Source: DYRB01 sp963845265
Lineage (GTDB): Bacteria; Pseudomonadota; Gammaproteobacteria; Chromatiales; Chromatiaceae
Length of the DNA: 64,000 nt
Assembly: GCA_963845265.1 (NCBI GenBank)
Contig: CAWJRN010000014.1
Location: forward strand, 124,001 to 188,000
Direction of reading: 5' to 3'
Positions 53,530 to 62,124 of this stretch are shown here, in pieces. Position 1 is the stretch's first letter; each line of letters begins with the position of its first letter. A model generated the notes under the pieces. That model made no database searches, had not been told where the DNA came from, and saw nothing but the letters and a program-made list of their open reading frames with translations. A program made the translations under genes and the position numbers.

Positions 53530-55431
53530 TCAGGAGGCGGCCTGGTCCCGCCGCAGCTTGAGTGGCGCAAATTCATGACCATCCCCGGAGAAGTACCGGG
53601 CAAAGCCCTCATAGAACTCCAGACGCAGGACCTGGATCATGACGATGCCGCCCTCCAGGACCAGGATGAAGACATTGCCTAGCACCACGGTGATCCAGTG
53701 CCCCATGGGGCCCATCATCCCGGCCAGGGTGAAGACCGCGATGGACAGGGCCACATGGTTCAGGCTGAAGGCGGCCACACGCAGGAAGGACAGGCTGTTG
53801 GAGACGTAGCCGATGACCGTCTCCAGGGTCTCGATGAAGACCACCAGGGCCTTTTCGCCCACCGGCGCGTCCTGTTCACGCCAGGAGTGCACGGCCAGTG
53901 TCCCCAGGGCCAGGACCACCAGTGCGGTGGGGATGCTGCCGAAGGCACCTTGGGTTCCCAGACTGACACCACCCCAGATCAGCGCCAGGTAGAAGATTAA
54001 GTTGACCAGGCCGTGGTGCCCCAGCAGGGCCCCCTGGAGATTGCCCACCACCAGCCGGTTGTAGATGGCCAACAGGCAGGCGATGGTGAGGAAGAGCACC
54101 CCCCAGCCAAGGGCGATCTTGAGCATCAGGATGGGATCGTGCAGGGGTGACATCCACAGGGCCGGCAGGACGTGTTCGAAGCCGAAGACGCTGCCATAGA
54201 TGAGCCCGAAGGCCATGCTCGACCCACCCGCCAGGACACCAAAGGGGGCGAAGCGCCCGAGCTTGCCGCGGTAGTACCAGGCCGCCCCGGCAATGACCGC
54301 TCCCTGTCCCAGGTCGCCGAACATGGCACCGAACATGAGCAGGAAGGTCAGGGCAAACAGGGCCGTGGGGTCCACCTCGCCGTACTGGGGAATCCCGTAT
54401 TGCTTGACCAGCATGGCGAAGGGCGCCAGCAGGCGGTTTTTCACCGCCACCGTCGGCACCAGGGGGCGCTCGTCCGAGCGCGGCTTGCGTGCGTCGAGCT
54501 GGAACGGCTGGTCGAGGGTCGCCTTCAGTCGTTCCTCGAGGCCTTTCACGTCGCGGGCCGGGACCCAGCCGCACAGGCAGGCCAGGTGACCGGCGCTGCG
54601 GATGCTCGGGTCCAGGGTCACGAATGGCTCGGCCAGGATCAGGGTCTGATGGGCCTGCATGCGTTGGGTCTCGTTGACCTTGGCCCAGGCATCGATCTGC
54701 CGGCGCAGGGTGCCGCGCTCCTCGACCAGGCCCTTGCTCCGATCCACAAGTTGACGCTGGACCTCCTGGGGTTCGCTATCCAGGCCCTGGGGGATGGGTA
54801 GTTGTTGGAAGCCCGCCGCGTTGAGTACCGACTTGAGTTGGGCCTCTTGGTGCCCCTCGGTGGGGCCGACGATCGTCACGTGGGCGTGGTCGCCGGTGTC
54901 CATGTATTTGAACAGCATGTGCTCGGCGAGTCCCAAGGCGCCCTCGAGCTGACGCAGGTTCTCCCGCGGGACGCTGCCTACATAGAAGTTCAGAAAGCGG
55001 GTCTTGGTCCGCAACATCTTGAGGTCGATGTTGAGGTTGGCGAAATTCGCCAAAGCGGACTCCTGCTCCCTGATCGAACGCTCTTCCTCGTCCAGGTGTC
55101 GCAACTGCTCCTCGAACCGGAAGGCCTCCGACCACAGGTCGCCGAGCCAGGCGTCAAGTTGCCTCAGCTCCTCGATGTCGACCACCCGCACCTCCTGAAT
55201 GCTGGTCTCCTGCGGCAGCGGGACGAGCTTGGAGACCTTGTCCAGCCGCGAACGGGCCTGTTGGTAGAGGTCGCGATAGGCCCGCCCCGGCAGGTTGATG
55301 AACTCGGCCTCAGCGGGCGGCCTCGGGTCGGGGTCGAAGGTCTCCGTCTCGGCCAGGGTCAGGGAGGCACGCGGCAAGTCCTCGGTCAGGACCAGCAGGC
55401 GGACATGTTTCATGGGAAGCGGCGTCAACAT
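53530..55431 (-). CDS. atpI: V/A-type ATPase subunit I (a subunit; first operon)
   Basis: The 633-residue protein has a cytoplasmic N-terminal half with coiled coils (residues 1-300) and a C-terminal half with about eight membrane helices. SNSLSFLRVAAFSLNHVALS carries the essential Arg that faces the c ring. Related motifs include TFLLMFGAMFGDLGQGAVI and SVFGFEHVLPALWMSPLHDP. It forms the ion half-channels. A second in-frame ATG (55413, MKHVRLLVLTED) may be the real start; neither has a strong ribosome-binding site. Confidence 0.92.
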   Translation of the reverse strand: MLTPLPMKHVRLLVLTEDLPRASLTLAETETFDPDPRPPAEAEFINLPGRAYRDLYQQARSRLDKVSKLVPLPQETSIQEVRVVDIEELRQLDAWLGDLWSEAFRFEEQLRHLDEEERSIREQESALANFANLNIDLKMLRTKTRFLNFYVGSVPRENLRQLEGALGLAEHMLFKYMDTGDHAHVTIVGPTEGHQEAQLKSVLNAAGFQQLPIPQGLDSEPQEVQRQLVDRSKGLVEERGTLRRQIDAWAKVNETQRMQAHQTLILAEPFVTLDPSIRSAGHLACLCGWVPARDVKGLEERLKATLDQPFQLDARKPRSDERPLVPTVAVKNRLLAPFAMLVKQYGIPQYGEVDPTALFALTFLLMFGAMFGDLGQGAVIAGAAWYYRGKLGRFAPFGVLAGGSSMAFGLIYGSVFGFEHVLPALWMSPLHDPILMLKIALGWGVLFLTIACLLAIYNRLVVGNLQGALLGHHGLVNLIFYLALIWGGVSLGTQGAFGSIPTALVVLALGTLAVHSWREQDAPVGEKALVVFIETLETVIGYVSNSLSFLRVAAFSLNHVALSIAVFTLAGMMGPMGHWITVVLGNVFILVLEGGIVMIQVLRLEFYEGFARYFSGDGHEFAPLKLRRDQAAS

Positions 55432-55452
55432 CTTGGCTTAGTACCTGTGCGA

Positions 55453-56517
55453 TCAGGCCGCCTTGGCCAGGTTCGTGAGCGGGCAGATCGGGTCGGTCAG
55501 ACCAACCGCAATCCCCACGAACTCTTTGGGTAGTTCCAACAAATGGCCCTGGACGAGGGAGAAGAGGGCGCGCAAATCAGACTCGCGCAGAATCAGATAG
55601 GCAAGGGCCCTGGCTACCCCAGATGGGCTGTGGCCGAGGACCCTGTGTGCCTCCGCGGCCATATACTGGTGCAGGCGCCGCTGCACTTGGATCAGGCTGT
55701 CGCTGCCTGCGAGCAGTCCGTGCAGCGGTGGGGGAAGGGCGTCCAGAACACGCTCGAAGGCGTCCATGTTGACCAACTCCAGGAGCCGGTCGCGGTGCAT
55801 CATGCGCGAGGAGGGTACCAGTTGGTAGAAGGTCTCCGACGGCGAGAGTTGGTACGAGAAGCGGAAACGCATCAGGCACTGGATGTTTTCGCGGTCGAGC
55901 AGGGTCCCCACCAGGTGCTGTAGGGGCTGGAGGTTGGTGTCGTGGAATTGCATCACCTGGCGGGCCAGGCCGGCGTAATAACGCTGGTCGATCGCCGCCT
56001 CCAGGGCAAAGGGCTCGCGGCGTTGCTCGTAGGCCTCTCGGGCCTGGCGGGCGATCAGGGCGTGGGGGCCCTGTTCGAGCTGGCGCAACAGTTCCAGGAC
56101 GTTCTCGGCGCGGAACAACTCCTGGTGGGAGAGGCGCACATTGGGCGGCAGATCGTAGAGGTTCTCGCGGATCTCCTTTTGATCCAGGTCGTAGAGCTTG
56201 CCCCGGATCAGCGTCTTGAGGTTGAACAGGGCGAACTTGCGCGCCCAGGCCATGAGTAGGGCCCTTTCGGTCGCGGTCATGGGCCGCGCGAGGATGGTCA
56301 GCTCAGCGAGTACGAGCTGCATCAGGGCCTGCTCAACCGCACGGCCCTTGGCCCTGTTGGTGACCTGTTCGTCAAGCAAGGCGTTGAGCCCGAAGCGTTC
56401 CGCCAGGTCCGGTAGGCCAAGCTCGGCCAGCTCCGCCAACTGCCCGGGTTGGAGCAGGTGGGTGGACATGACCGAGACGCGGGTATGCAGATAGGCCTGG
56501 TTGGCGGCGTTGCTCAT
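55453..56517 (-). CDS. atpC: V/A-type ATPase subunit C (first operon)
   Basis: The 354-residue helical protein (AYLHTRVSVMSTHLLQPGQL; LYDLDQKEIRENLYDLPPNV; ALAYLILRESDLRALFSLVQ) has the typical length and pattern of the C/d subunit, which links the central stalk to the c ring. It is cotranscribed with G/H and I. There is no defect. Confidence 0.9.
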   Translation of the reverse strand: MSNAANQAYLHTRVSVMSTHLLQPGQLAELAELGLPDLAERFGLNALLDEQVTNRAKGRAVEQALMQLVLAELTILARPMTATERALLMAWARKFALFNLKTLIRGKLYDLDQKEIRENLYDLPPNVRLSHQELFRAENVLELLRQLEQGPHALIARQAREAYEQRREPFALEAAIDQRYYAGLARQVMQFHDTNLQPLQHLVGTLLDRENIQCLMRFRFSYQLSPSETFYQLVPSSRMMHRDRLLELVNMDAFERVLDALPPPLHGLLAGSDSLIQVQRRLHQYMAAEAHRVLGHSPSGVARALAYLILRESDLRALFSLVQGHLLELPKEFVGIAVGLTDPICPLTNLAKAA

Positions 56518-56629
56518 ACGACTGGGGTCCGCTGTAGGGGCGCCCCGGGGACCGGGGGCTAGGGCGCGGCGATGTGCCTGGGCAGGTGCCCTGCGTGCTG
56601 AATGACGGGAAGGCCCACGACAGTTCCGA

Positions 56630-56947
56630 CTAGATGTTCGGGGAGATCAGGACCTGGAATGCGGCGTCAAGGGCCTCGTCGGCGCGCTCCTCGGCCATGT
56701 TGCGGAGTTGAACATGGCGCTCGTCGTAGCGGCGCTTGAGCTCTGCGACGGTTTGTTCGGCGCGCTCCTGCGCTTTGGCAATATAGCCGCGGTGCAACTC
56801 CGGGATGCGGGCGGTAAAGCGCTCGTCCTCCGCTCGGGCCTCTTTGAAGGCGGCTTGGATGACGCGCTCCTGTTCCGCCTCGGCTTGTTGCGCGATCTTC
56901 TCGGCGCGTACTTCAGCGTCGAGTAGTCTCTGGAGGGTGTCGTCCAC
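56630..56947 (-). CDS. V/A-type ATPase peripheral-stalk subunit G/H-like (first operon)
   Basis: The 105-residue protein is almost wholly coiled coil (LQRLLDAEVRAEKIAQQAEA to AEERADEALDAAFQVLIS), as expected for the stalk partner of subunit E. It is the first gene of the minus-strand operon, 112 bases before subunit C. Sequence alone is weak for this family; the position makes the call. Confidence 0.8.
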   Translation of the reverse strand: MDDTLQRLLDAEVRAEKIAQQAEAEQERVIQAAFKEARAEDERFTARIPELHRGYIAKAQERAEQTVAELKRRYDERHVQLRNMAEERADEALDAAFQVLISPNI

Positions 56948-57392
56948 TGCTTCGTCCTCACCGGGTCTGGAGAGCTGCCTAGCATAAGCTAAGTGAAGGA
57001 AAAGATCAGCTGCGGCTTGACAATTTGCGGCTTGTCAATTTGCAGGCCGCAGGCGGACATTTTTGCCCGCGGCGACGGACGGCGTTGTGCCCTCGAAGGG
57101 GGGCGGGGTTAAGGGTATTGAGACTTGGGGTTGGGAGAGTTCTGCCACTTGGTCCTTTATGATCAGGGCCATAGAGGTGCATAGGACGGGGATCATCGGG
57201 GCGAAATGGCCGGCGCCGACGCTTCCGCGGTCAATTCAACCTGAGTTGGCAGGTTTCTGTTGCCCGCAGACCCGCACGGCTGGTGCTAGACTGCGCTCGT
57301 GTGGTGTGCCTTACTTTGACCCCATCGCACCCCACAAGCCCACACCCGTCGAGCTGTTCCTGACGGGCCAATCGGGACCCGACGTGCAACCG

Positions 57393-57653
57393 ATGCGCTT
57401 GCTTCAGAACTTGCTCCTTCCGGTACTTGTCCTGGCACCGTGCGGTCGCTCCGCTGCGGACGGCCTCCCCGACACTGTGTCGCGCATCAAGTCGAGCATC
57501 GTCGCCGTCGGCACCCATGTCCCGCTGCGCGGATCCTCGCAAAGCATTCGCGGGACCGGTTTCGTAGTGGCCGGACACTATGCCGTGACCAGCGCCCACG
57601 CCGTGCCATCCCGGTGCGTCACGTTCGAGCCTTGCTGGTCGGGGCGGGGATGA
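57393..57653 (+). pseudogene. Trypsin-like serine protease, 3' truncated
   Basis: The frame starts with a signal peptide (MRLLQNLLLPVLVLAPCGRS) and then TVSRIKSSIVAVGTHVPLRG and GTGFVVAGHYAVTSAHAVPS, the N-terminal barrel of HtrA/trypsin-like proteases with the catalytic His of SAH. After that the sequence becomes random and stops within 20 residues; no Asp or Ser motif follows. It sits between the two divergent V-ATPase operons. The rest of 56948-57657 holds no gene; near 57010 a 15-base unit (CGGCTTGNCAATTTG) is repeated. Confidence 0.65.
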
Positions 57654-57657
57654 TGGA

Positions 57658-58017
57658 ATGAGCCAGACTGACAGCGCCCAGGTCGGGCCAGGCGGGGTGG
57701 ACGAGGCCATGAACCGGGTCCTGGCGGCGGAGCGTGACGCCCGGCTGGCGGTCGCCGAATGCCGGGCCGAGGCATCGCGTCTGGTCGCCGAGGCCGAGAG
57801 CCGGGCCCGGGGACTGGCCGGGCGCAGCGAGGCGCACATCAAATTCGCCCACCGCCTGGCCGATGCAGCCATCGCCCAGGCCATCGCGGGGTTGGCCGAG
57901 GTCGGATCCGGACCGGCGTCCGGCACTGGTGTTGCCCGGTCGGACTCCAAGGTTGCGCCGGAACCCCTGACCAGCGCCGTCGAAGCACTGATGGATGAGA
58001 TCCTGGGCGGTGCCTGA
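57658..58017 (+). CDS. V/A-type ATPase G/H-like stalk subunit (second operon)
   Basis: The 119-residue protein has a coiled coil (AMNRVLAAERDARLAVAECR; RLVAEAESRARGLAGRSEAH) and a disordered Gly/Ser-rich tail. It is the first gene of the plus-strand operon, mirroring the G/H gene across the intergenic gap. Its stop overlaps the next start (TGATGA). It could also be described as an ATPase-associated coiled-coil protein; the context makes G/H the best call. Confidence 0.7.
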   Translation: MSQTDSAQVGPGGVDEAMNRVLAAERDARLAVAECRAEASRLVAEAESRARGLAGRSEAHIKFAHRLADAAIAQAIAGLAEVGSGPASGTGVARSDSKVAPEPLTSAVEALMDEILGGA

Positions 58018-58775
58018 TGAACCATCGCAGCGACCTTGGCTATGCCCAGGCGAGGCTTCAGGCCCGGCATGCTGCACTCCCCCGCGAAGAGGACTGGCAG
58101 CGCCTGGCCGGCGCGCGCACCCTGGGTAGCTTCCTGGAGGAGGCGCGCGAGGGGGCCCTGCGCGGTTGGGTCAAGGGCTTCTCTGCCCTGAGTGACGCGC
58201 ACGACCTGGACCGCGGTCTGCGCGCCATCTGGCGCGAGGGTGTCGCCGAGGTGGCCCGATGGATGCCGGAGCCTTGGCGCCCGGCCATCGCCTGGTTGGA
58301 CTGGCTGGTGCTGTTGCCCCTGCTGGCCCACTCGGGTCGCTACAAGTCCGTGCCGCCCTGGGTGGGTCTGGACCCCGACCTGCACTCGCTGCAAGGCGTC
58401 GACGGCGCACTGGATGTCATGGCCCTGCACGCCGCCGGCGCCGCAGCCCTGCTGGTCGCGCCGGAGGGACTGGCTGCTGCCTGGCGGGCGCACTGGCACC
58501 GGCTCTGGCCGGCCTGCGGCAGGGCCTCGCGGGACCGACTGGAGCGCCTTGAGCGTCTGGTCCTGGCGCACAACCTGGCCTTTGGCCAGGGTGGGCCTGA
58601 GGTGGCCTGGTCCCTGCGCAGGGAGCTGCGCGAGCGGCTGCGCCTGGAGTTCCATCGTCTGCCCCTGGAGCCAGTGACCGCCTTTGCCTTTCTCGCCCTG
58701 GTGGCCCTCGATCTGGAGCGGCTGCGCGCCGCCCTCATGGAGCGGGCCCTGTTCGATCTGCGCGAGGCCGCCTGA
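58017..58775 (+). CDS. Short subunit C-like protein (second operon)
   Basis: At 252 residues this is about 100 residues shorter than the subunit C of the first operon. It is helical and Ala/Arg/Leu-rich (DLGYAQARLQARHAALPREE; WLDWLVLLPLLAHSGRYKSV; LALVALDLERLRAALMERAL). Its position between the G/H and I genes makes it the C/d counterpart, but similarity is faint. The stop overlaps the subunit I start. Confidence 0.65.
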   Translation: MNHRSDLGYAQARLQARHAALPREEDWQRLAGARTLGSFLEEAREGALRGWVKGFSALSDAHDLDRGLRAIWREGVAEVARWMPEPWRPAIAWLDWLVLLPLLAHSGRYKSVPPWVGLDPDLHSLQGVDGALDVMALHAAGAAALLVAPEGLAAAWRAHWHRLWPACGRASRDRLERLERLVLAHNLAFGQGGPEVAWSLRRELRERLRLEFHRLPLEPVTAFAFLALVALDLERLRAALMERALFDLREAA

Positions 58776-60597
58776 TGTTGCGCCCGGCCTCCACCCGCTG
58801 GTTCGAGGTCCTCTGCCCACGCAGCGAGGGCGTGCATACGGTGGCCGAGCTGGCCGCGACCGGGGCCATCGAGGTCGAGGTGCGCGAGGGGTCCCAGACA
58901 CACCGCCCGGTAGCTGATATTACCGCTGGCCTGTCCCAGTATGCCGATCTCAACGGTCGCTACCAGCGCTATTGGTCGCGGGGCGTCCTGCGCCGCCAGC
59001 CCCTGGTGGAGGCCCCAGCAGTGGCCATCGAGCGTGGGCTGGCCCGTATTCATGCCTGGCGTCAGGAGGCCGACCCGCTCATCGACACCCTCCAGGCCTG
59101 TGAGGAGGAGTTGGTCCAGCTCAGATGGCTGGCGGAGATTCTGTCCCGGGTTGCGGAGGGCTCGCTGGACTTCGCCCTGGTCACTCGGACGGGACCGGTA
59201 CTCGGGAGCTTCTGCGCCATCCTGCCCGCGGATGCGGACCCCAAACTCCCGGACTGGGTGATCCCACGGAGCGTTCCCTGGCAGGACGAGCGCTGCTACA
59301 TGATCCTCGGCCCCAGCGGAGCGCCTGGACCAGGTCAAGCAACAGATCAAGGCGGCCAAGGGAAGGGTCATCGAGCGTCCGGACTGGCTCAAGGGTGGCG
59401 CCCGGGAATCGGTGACCCGTATCGGCGCTCGCAGGGCGTTTCTCTCTACCCGCGTGGTGCATCTCTACGCCGAACTGGACAACCTCTTCGAGGACTACGC
59501 ACTCGGAGACGTACTCGGGGGCTTGGGTTGGCTGGCCTGGTTCGGCGAGCACGTCGGTGCCCTGGAGATGGCCAGCGAACACCTGGTCTGGATCACGGGC
59601 TGGACCAACGACCTCAGTGGCGCGAGCCTCAGCGCAGCCCTGGACCGCGCCCGGACCCGGGCCCTGGTGCATCTGGCTAAGCCGCCGCTCGGGGTTAGAC
59701 CGCCCCAGGTGCTGGATAACCCGGCCTGGCTCAAGCCCTTCGAGCCCTTCGTGCGCGCCTTCGGCGTTCCGGCTGGGGACGAGGCCGACCCGACGCCTGT
59801 CCTGGCGGTCGTGGTGCCGTTGTTGTTTGGTTATATGTTCGGCGATCTGGGTCAGGGGTTGATCCTGTTCGGCCTCGGCTGGCACCTGCGCCGGACCTAC
59901 CCCGAGGCGGCCATCTTGCTGCCGGCAGGGGTCTCGGCCATGGTCTTTGGGCTCCTGTTCGGCAGCCTGTTCGGTCGCGAAGACATCATCCCCGCGCTCT
60001 GGACCCACCCTCTAGTACATCCGGTGCCGGTGCTCGCCGCGCCGCTGTTCTTCGCCGTTGGGCTGCTTAAGTCTGGGGCTCGTGCTCGCCGGGCTTGGTG
60101 CCCTGTGGCGCGGAGAGTTGGGTCGCTGGCTGATGGCGGATCTGGGCTTCCTGGTGCTTTACCTTGGGCTGATCGCCCGTCTGACCCTGGGGCCCGACTT
60201 CACCTGGTGGCCTTTGCTGGGGGCGGCCTGGTTTCTGGTGGGGAGCTTCCTGGTCCACCGACAACTGCTGGGGACCCTGTCCGCCCTCGGACACCTGGTG
60301 GAGGGGACCATGCAGATGCTGGTCAATACCCTGTCGTTTGCCCGGGTCGGGGCCTTTGCCCTGGCCCATGCCAGTCTCTCGGCGGCGGTGGTGACCATGG
60401 CCGACTCCGCACCACTGTGGGCAGGGTTGCTCATCATGGTCGTCGGCAACCTGGTGATCATCGTCCTGGAGGGCCTGGTGGTCTCGATCCAGACCACCAG
60501 GCTGGTGCTGTTCGAGTTCTTCAACCGCTTCTTGCGTGGCTCCGGGCGGGTCTTTCATCCCCTGCCGATACCGCCTGGGTTAGCGACCGTGCGGTAA
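58775..60597 (+). CDS. atpI: V/A-type ATPase subunit I (second operon), two frameshifts
   Basis: Three frames join into one subunit of about 605 residues. Frame 1 (MLRPASTRWFEVLCPRSEGV) runs to about 59320 at ERCYMILGP. Frame 2 (ERLDQVKQQIKAAKGRVIER) has PVLAVVVPLLFGYMFGDLGQ and SLFGREDIIPALWTHPLV, and runs to about 60060. Frame 3 (LSLGLVLAGLGALWRGELGR) has NTLSFARVGAFALAHASLS with the essential Arg. An extra base near each join explains the breaks. It is the counterpart of the 53530 gene. Either two indels inactivate it or the assembly is faulty. Confidence 0.82.
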
Positions 60598-60640
60598 CAA
60601 CTTGAACCGAGAAACTAACAACTGACGCTGGAGAGACGTG

Positions 60641-60991
60641 ATGAAACGACAGATCCTGGTTACGGCCGGCCTGGTCCTGGGTTGTGCGCTATTGGCGGCC
60701 CTGGGCAGCCTGTTGTTGTGGCAACCCTTGGCCCTGGCCACGGAGGGGGAGACCATCACCAAGACCATCGACGCTGGGGTGTTGCAATGGGGCTTTTTGG
60801 CCGCCGCCCTGGCCACTGGTCTGTCGGCCATCGGAGCCGCCTATGCGGTGGCTTCAGTAGGGGCCGCAGCGGTGGGCGCCCTGGCGGAGCGCCCGGAGTT
60901 GTTCGGGCGGGTGGTGATCCTGGTGGGGCTGGCAGAGGGTATCGCCATCTACGGGGTCATCGTCTCGGTGCTGATCCTCAACCGGCTCTAG
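60641..60991 (+). CDS. atpK: V/A-type ATPase subunit K (second operon)
   Basis: The 116-residue c-ring subunit has the hairpin with GLAEGIAIYGVIVSVL, where Glu99 is the ion site. An extra N-terminal hydrophobic segment (LVTAGLVLGCALLAALGSLL) may be a signal peptide or third helix. As in the first copy the Na+-type Gln/Thr are missing, so H+ is favoured. GGAGAG lies upstream of an overlapping GTG and ATG; the ATG at 60641 is preferred. It follows subunit I by 43 bases. Confidence 0.9.
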   Translation: MKRQILVTAGLVLGCALLAALGSLLLWQPLALATEGETITKTIDAGVLQWGFLAAALATGLSAIGAAYAVASVGAAAVGALAERPELFGRVVILVGLAEGIAIYGVIVSVLILNRL

Positions 60992-60994
60992 ATC

Positions 60995-61345
60995 ATGGTC
61001 CCGATCCCAGCCCGCTGCGCCTTCATTGGCGATGAGGTCAGCGCGGCCGGCTTCCGCCTGGCTGGTGTTGCTGCCCACAGCCCCGACTCGGCGCTGGCCC
61101 CAGGATTGTTCGAGCGCCTGCGCGGCGAGGCGGCGATGATCCTGTTGACCCAGGAGGCCCTGAGTTGGGTTGGGGAGGGCAGAGTGCGGGCGGCGACCCT
61201 GGCCGGTCGGCCCCTGGTGTTGGTGATCCCCGATGTGCGCGGGCGGCACCGGCCGCCGGACATCGGCGAGGCCATCCGTCGCCAACTTGGCATGGCCGCC
61301 ACGCAGGCCCCGAGCGCCACAAGCAGTGAGGGCAAATCGCCATGA
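60995..61345 (+). CDS. atpF: V/A-type ATPase subunit F (second operon)
   Basis: The 116-residue protein carries the F pattern (CAFIGDEVSAAGFRLAGVAA; MILLTQEALSWVG; RPLVLVIPDVRGRHRPPDIG). It differs from the first operon's copy, showing long divergence. It starts four bases after the K stop and overlaps subunit E (ATGA). Confidence 0.85.
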   Translation: MVPIPARCAFIGDEVSAAGFRLAGVAAHSPDSALAPGLFERLRGEAAMILLTQEALSWVGEGRVRAATLAGRPLVLVIPDVRGRHRPPDIGEAIRRQLGMAATQAPSATSSEGKSP

Positions 61346-62124
61346 ACGTCGAAGAGCGTGCTAAGGGTCTGCTCAAGCTTGTGGAGACCTATCGCACCCA
61401 GGAGTGCCGCGAGTTGATCGAGCGCGCCAAGGAGGAGGTCAAGGACATCATGAGCCGGGCCTGGCGGCGGGAGCGCGAGCACCTGCACACCAGTGTCGAG
61501 GCCGAACGCAGCCGTGCCCGGTCTCTGATCCAGGCGGCACGCGCCGAGCGGGCGACGCGTGAGCGCAGCAGTGGCGATCTGGCCAATGCGCAACTGCTGG
61601 ATCTCGCCTGGCCACTCCTGGAACGTGGGCTGACGGCCCGTTGGGCCAATCCCAACCAGCGCGAAGCCTGGGTTGCGCAGGCCCTGGCGGGGGCCTTCGA
61701 CGCCCTGCCTGCGGGGCAGTGGACTATCCGCTATGCCCCGAATTGGTCCGGGCCGGAGCGGGCTGCCCCCTGCATCGCCCTGGCGGCACGACTGGCAGAG
61801 CGTGGCGCTCCGACTCCGAGCTTTATCCCGGCGCCGGAGATAGTCGCCGGGCTCATCGTCGACAGCGGCTCGGCGCGCTATGACGCCAGCCTGGACGGAC
61901 TCCTTCAGGACCGTCCGCGGCTCCAAGCGCGCTTACTCGCGCTACTTGCCGCCAGGGATGGCGGACATGCCGGAAATGCAGGAGCAATTTCCGGCAAGCC
62001 GTCCAGGGATGGCGGACATGCCGGAAATGCAGGAGCAATTTCCGGCAAGCCGTCCAGGGATGGAGGAGGTAGAGCCGCGTCTGGAACGGCGGCCAAGGAC
62101 CCGCAGGCGGAGGACCAACCATGA
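61342..62124 (+). CDS. atpE: V/A-type ATPase subunit E (second operon), with repeat tail
   Basis: The 260-residue protein has the E coiled coil (ERAKGLLKLVETYRTQECRE; KEEVKDIMSRAWRREREHLH) and globular domain (APEIVAGLIVDSGSARYDAS). After about residue 203 it carries two copies of SRDGGHAGNAGAISGKP plus a partial third, a tail absent from the first copy. The tail arises from tandem palindromic elements in frame. It lies after the folded domain, so it may be tolerated. The gene overlaps F and A. Confidence 0.85.
   Translation: MNVEERAKGLLKLVETYRTQECRELIERAKEEVKDIMSRAWRREREHLHTSVEAERSRARSLIQAARAERATRERSSGDLANAQLLDLAWPLLERGLTARWANPNQREAWVAQALAGAFDALPAGQWTIRYAPNWSGPERAAPCIALAARLAERGAPTPSFIPAPEIVAGLIVDSGSARYDASLDGLLQDRPRLQARLLALLAARDGGHAGNAGAISGKPSRDGGHAGNAGAISGKPSRDGGGRAASGTAAKDPQAEDQP
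61952..62066. repeat. Tandem 51-bp hairpin elements in the subunit E gene
   Basis: Two units (61952-62002 and 62003-62053) and a 13-base partial third. Each holds GGATGGCGGACAT, then a 9-bp stem GCCGGAAAT/ATTTCCGGC around GCAGGAGCA. The 51-base period equals 17 codons, keeping the frame. Confidence 0.95.

Noticed and set aside
57010..57050. A TTGACA promoter for a V-ATPase operon
   Set aside because: TTGACA is present within a 15-base direct repeat, but no acceptable -10 box follows at 16-18 bases.
61952..62066. A CRISPR array
   Set aside because: The tandem units have no variable spacers between them, are in frame in a coding gene, and no cas genes lie nearby. The same holds for 14847-14947.
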